DNA of 5,496 nt, from positions 1 to 5,496 of the forward strand of contig QKDF01000302.1 in NCBI GenBank assembly GCA_003245395.1, written 5' to 3'. The stretch is from Clostridia bacterium. GTDB taxonomy: Bacteria; Bacillota; Clostridia; Oscillospirales; Oscillospiraceae. Positions within the stretch are counted from its first letter, which is position 1. Each line of letters begins with the position of its first letter. Of the stretch, positions 4,617-5,496 are shown piece by piece. The notes under the pieces were generated by a model. The model saw only the letters and a program-made list of their open reading frames with translations. It was not told the origin of the DNA and ran no database searches. Made by a program: the position numbers and the translations under genes.

Positions 4617-5496
4617 GTGGAAACTGCCACAGTACAGGTTCATATGCTAGGTGAGTTTTCACTTGTCTGCGGAAGCTACAGTATCGCGGACAGCGATAAC
4701 CGATCCCGCAAGGTTTGGCTGCTGTTGGCATACATGATCTATTGCCGAAGACATTCTATCTCGCAAGACGAACTGTTCAGTCTGCTCTGGGATGAGGAGG
4801 AAGGAAGTTCCAATCCGGTCAATGCCCTAAAAACAATTTTTCATCGAGTCCGTTCTATGCTGGATGGTCTGGGTGACAATATGGGCCGCACACTAATTGT
4901 ACGGCGAAATGGGAATTACTGCTGGAATACTGAAATTCCTTTTACACTGGACGTAGAGGACTTTGAAGACCTGTGCAAAACAGCATCCGCACAGCACAGT
5001 CCACAGCGAAAGCTGGACGCTTATTTAAGTGCCCTGGAACTGTATCAGGGTGATTTTCTGTCCAAGCTGTCTTCAGAGCCCTGGGTTGTTCCTCTCAACG
5101 CCTATTTTCACAATCTTTTTCTGCAGACAGTCCGGAATGTGCTTCCCATGCTTTTGGAGACAAAGCGGCTAAAGGAAGCCATCGCTCTGAGCCACCGTGC
5201 AATTCGATTGGAACCCTATGACGAAGACCTGTACCGTTTTCTGATGCAGGCACAGTTGGATCTGGGTGATCAACGGGGCGTCATCAGCACCTATGAGACA
5301 ATGAGCGATCTGCTTTTTTCTAATTTCGGCATCATGCCTTCCGATGAAAGCAAAGCACTCTGGCGTGAGGCCAGTCGGATCGTCAATGACACGGTCATGG
5401 ATCTGGGCTCAGTTCGGGAACACCTTCAGGAAGACTCCGGCCCAGGCGGCGCCTTGGTGTGCGACTACGACTTTTTCCAGGCAATTTACCGTGCGG
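4617..5496 (+). CDS. BTAD (SARP-like) transcriptional regulator, N-terminal 293 codons (cut by window edge)
   Basis: Translation from GTG 4617 stays open to the window end. Residues about 6-105 form an OmpR/PhoB-type winged helix: VQVHMLGEFSL at the start, SRKVWLLLAYMIY (30-42), ISQDELFSLLWDEE (48-61), NALKTIFHRVRSML (69-82) and the wing RRNGNYCWN. Residues about 111-253 form the helical, TPR-like bacterial transcriptional activator domain: LDVEDFEDLC, ALELYQGDFLSKL, EPWV (154-157), EAIALSHRAIRLEPYDEDLYRFLMQAQLDLGD. A linker leads into GALVCDYDFFQAIYR (278-292), the start of another domain. From memory of similar clostridial proteins this domain may be a degenerate GGDEF-like module, but it is not visible here. 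The gene diverges from the lipoprotein and pilus genes and is a likely DNA-binding activator of them or of itself. Confidence 0.9.
   Translation, partial: METATVQVHMLGEFSLVCGSYSIADSDNRSRKVWLLLAYMIYCRRHSISQDELFSLLWDEEEGSSNPVNALKTIFHRVRSMLDGLGDNMGRTLIVRRNGNYCWNTEIPFTLDVEDFEDLCKTASAQHSPQRKLDAYLSALELYQGDFLSKLSSEPWVVPLNAYFHNLFLQTVRNVLPMLLETKRLKEAIALSHRAIRLEPYDEDLYRFLMQAQLDLGDQRGVISTYETMSDLLFSNFGIMPSDESKALWREASRIVNDTVMDLGSVREHLQEDSGPGGALVCDYDFFQAIYRA

Noticed and set aside
1..5496. CRISPR array, insertion sequence, tRNA or rRNA
   Set aside because: I saw no regularly spaced repeats, transposase, terminal inverted repeats with target duplications, or RNA-gene signatures on either strand.

Overview
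The window looks like a chromosomal segment from an anaerobic Gram-positive of the Clostridia, most likely an Oscillospiraceae-type gut bacterium. I infer this from three things: DUF4860 and single-membrane type IV pilus (T4P)/type II-secretion-like genes, strong AGGAGG-type ribosome binding sites, and moderately GC-rich genes separated by AT-rich intergenic DNA. The genus assignment is inference only.

Positions 1-3117, minus strand: a tightly packed operon, read right to left. It encodes a GspF/PilC inner-membrane platform protein (2071-3117), a 110-residue single-span protein with a pilin-like layout (1734-2066), a DUF4860 protein resembling a PilW/GspJ minor pilin (1231-1737), a PilV/GspI-like protein (797-1234), a PilX/GspK-like protein (385-804), and the N-terminal third of a PilT-family ATPase that leaves the window just before its Walker A motif (1-394). 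Except for a 4-base gap after pilC, every junction overlaps by 4 to 10 bases, which suggests translational coupling. Together these would form the motor, platform and minor-pilin tip complex of a small T4P or pseudopilus machine. No PilB, prepilin peptidase, PilM/N/O or clear major pilin is visible here.

Positions 3118-3216: a short intergenic stretch. A 16-bp hairpin ending the upstream gene overlaps the -10 box of a good candidate promoter for the pilus operon.

Positions 3217-4230, minus strand: a secreted lipoprotein with a complete transglutaminase-like Cys-His-Asp triad.

Positions 4231-4616: an AT-rich divergent regulatory region. It holds an extended -10 promoter for the lipoprotein gene and, facing the other way, an extended -10 promoter for the regulator. 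That second promoter is preceded by two 11-bp direct repeats exactly 20 bp apart.

Positions 4617-5496, plus strand: the first 293 codons of a BTAD (SARP-like) transcriptional regulator, absent from simple complete-ORF listings because it runs off the window. Its position suggests, but does not prove, that it controls the lipoprotein and pilus genes.
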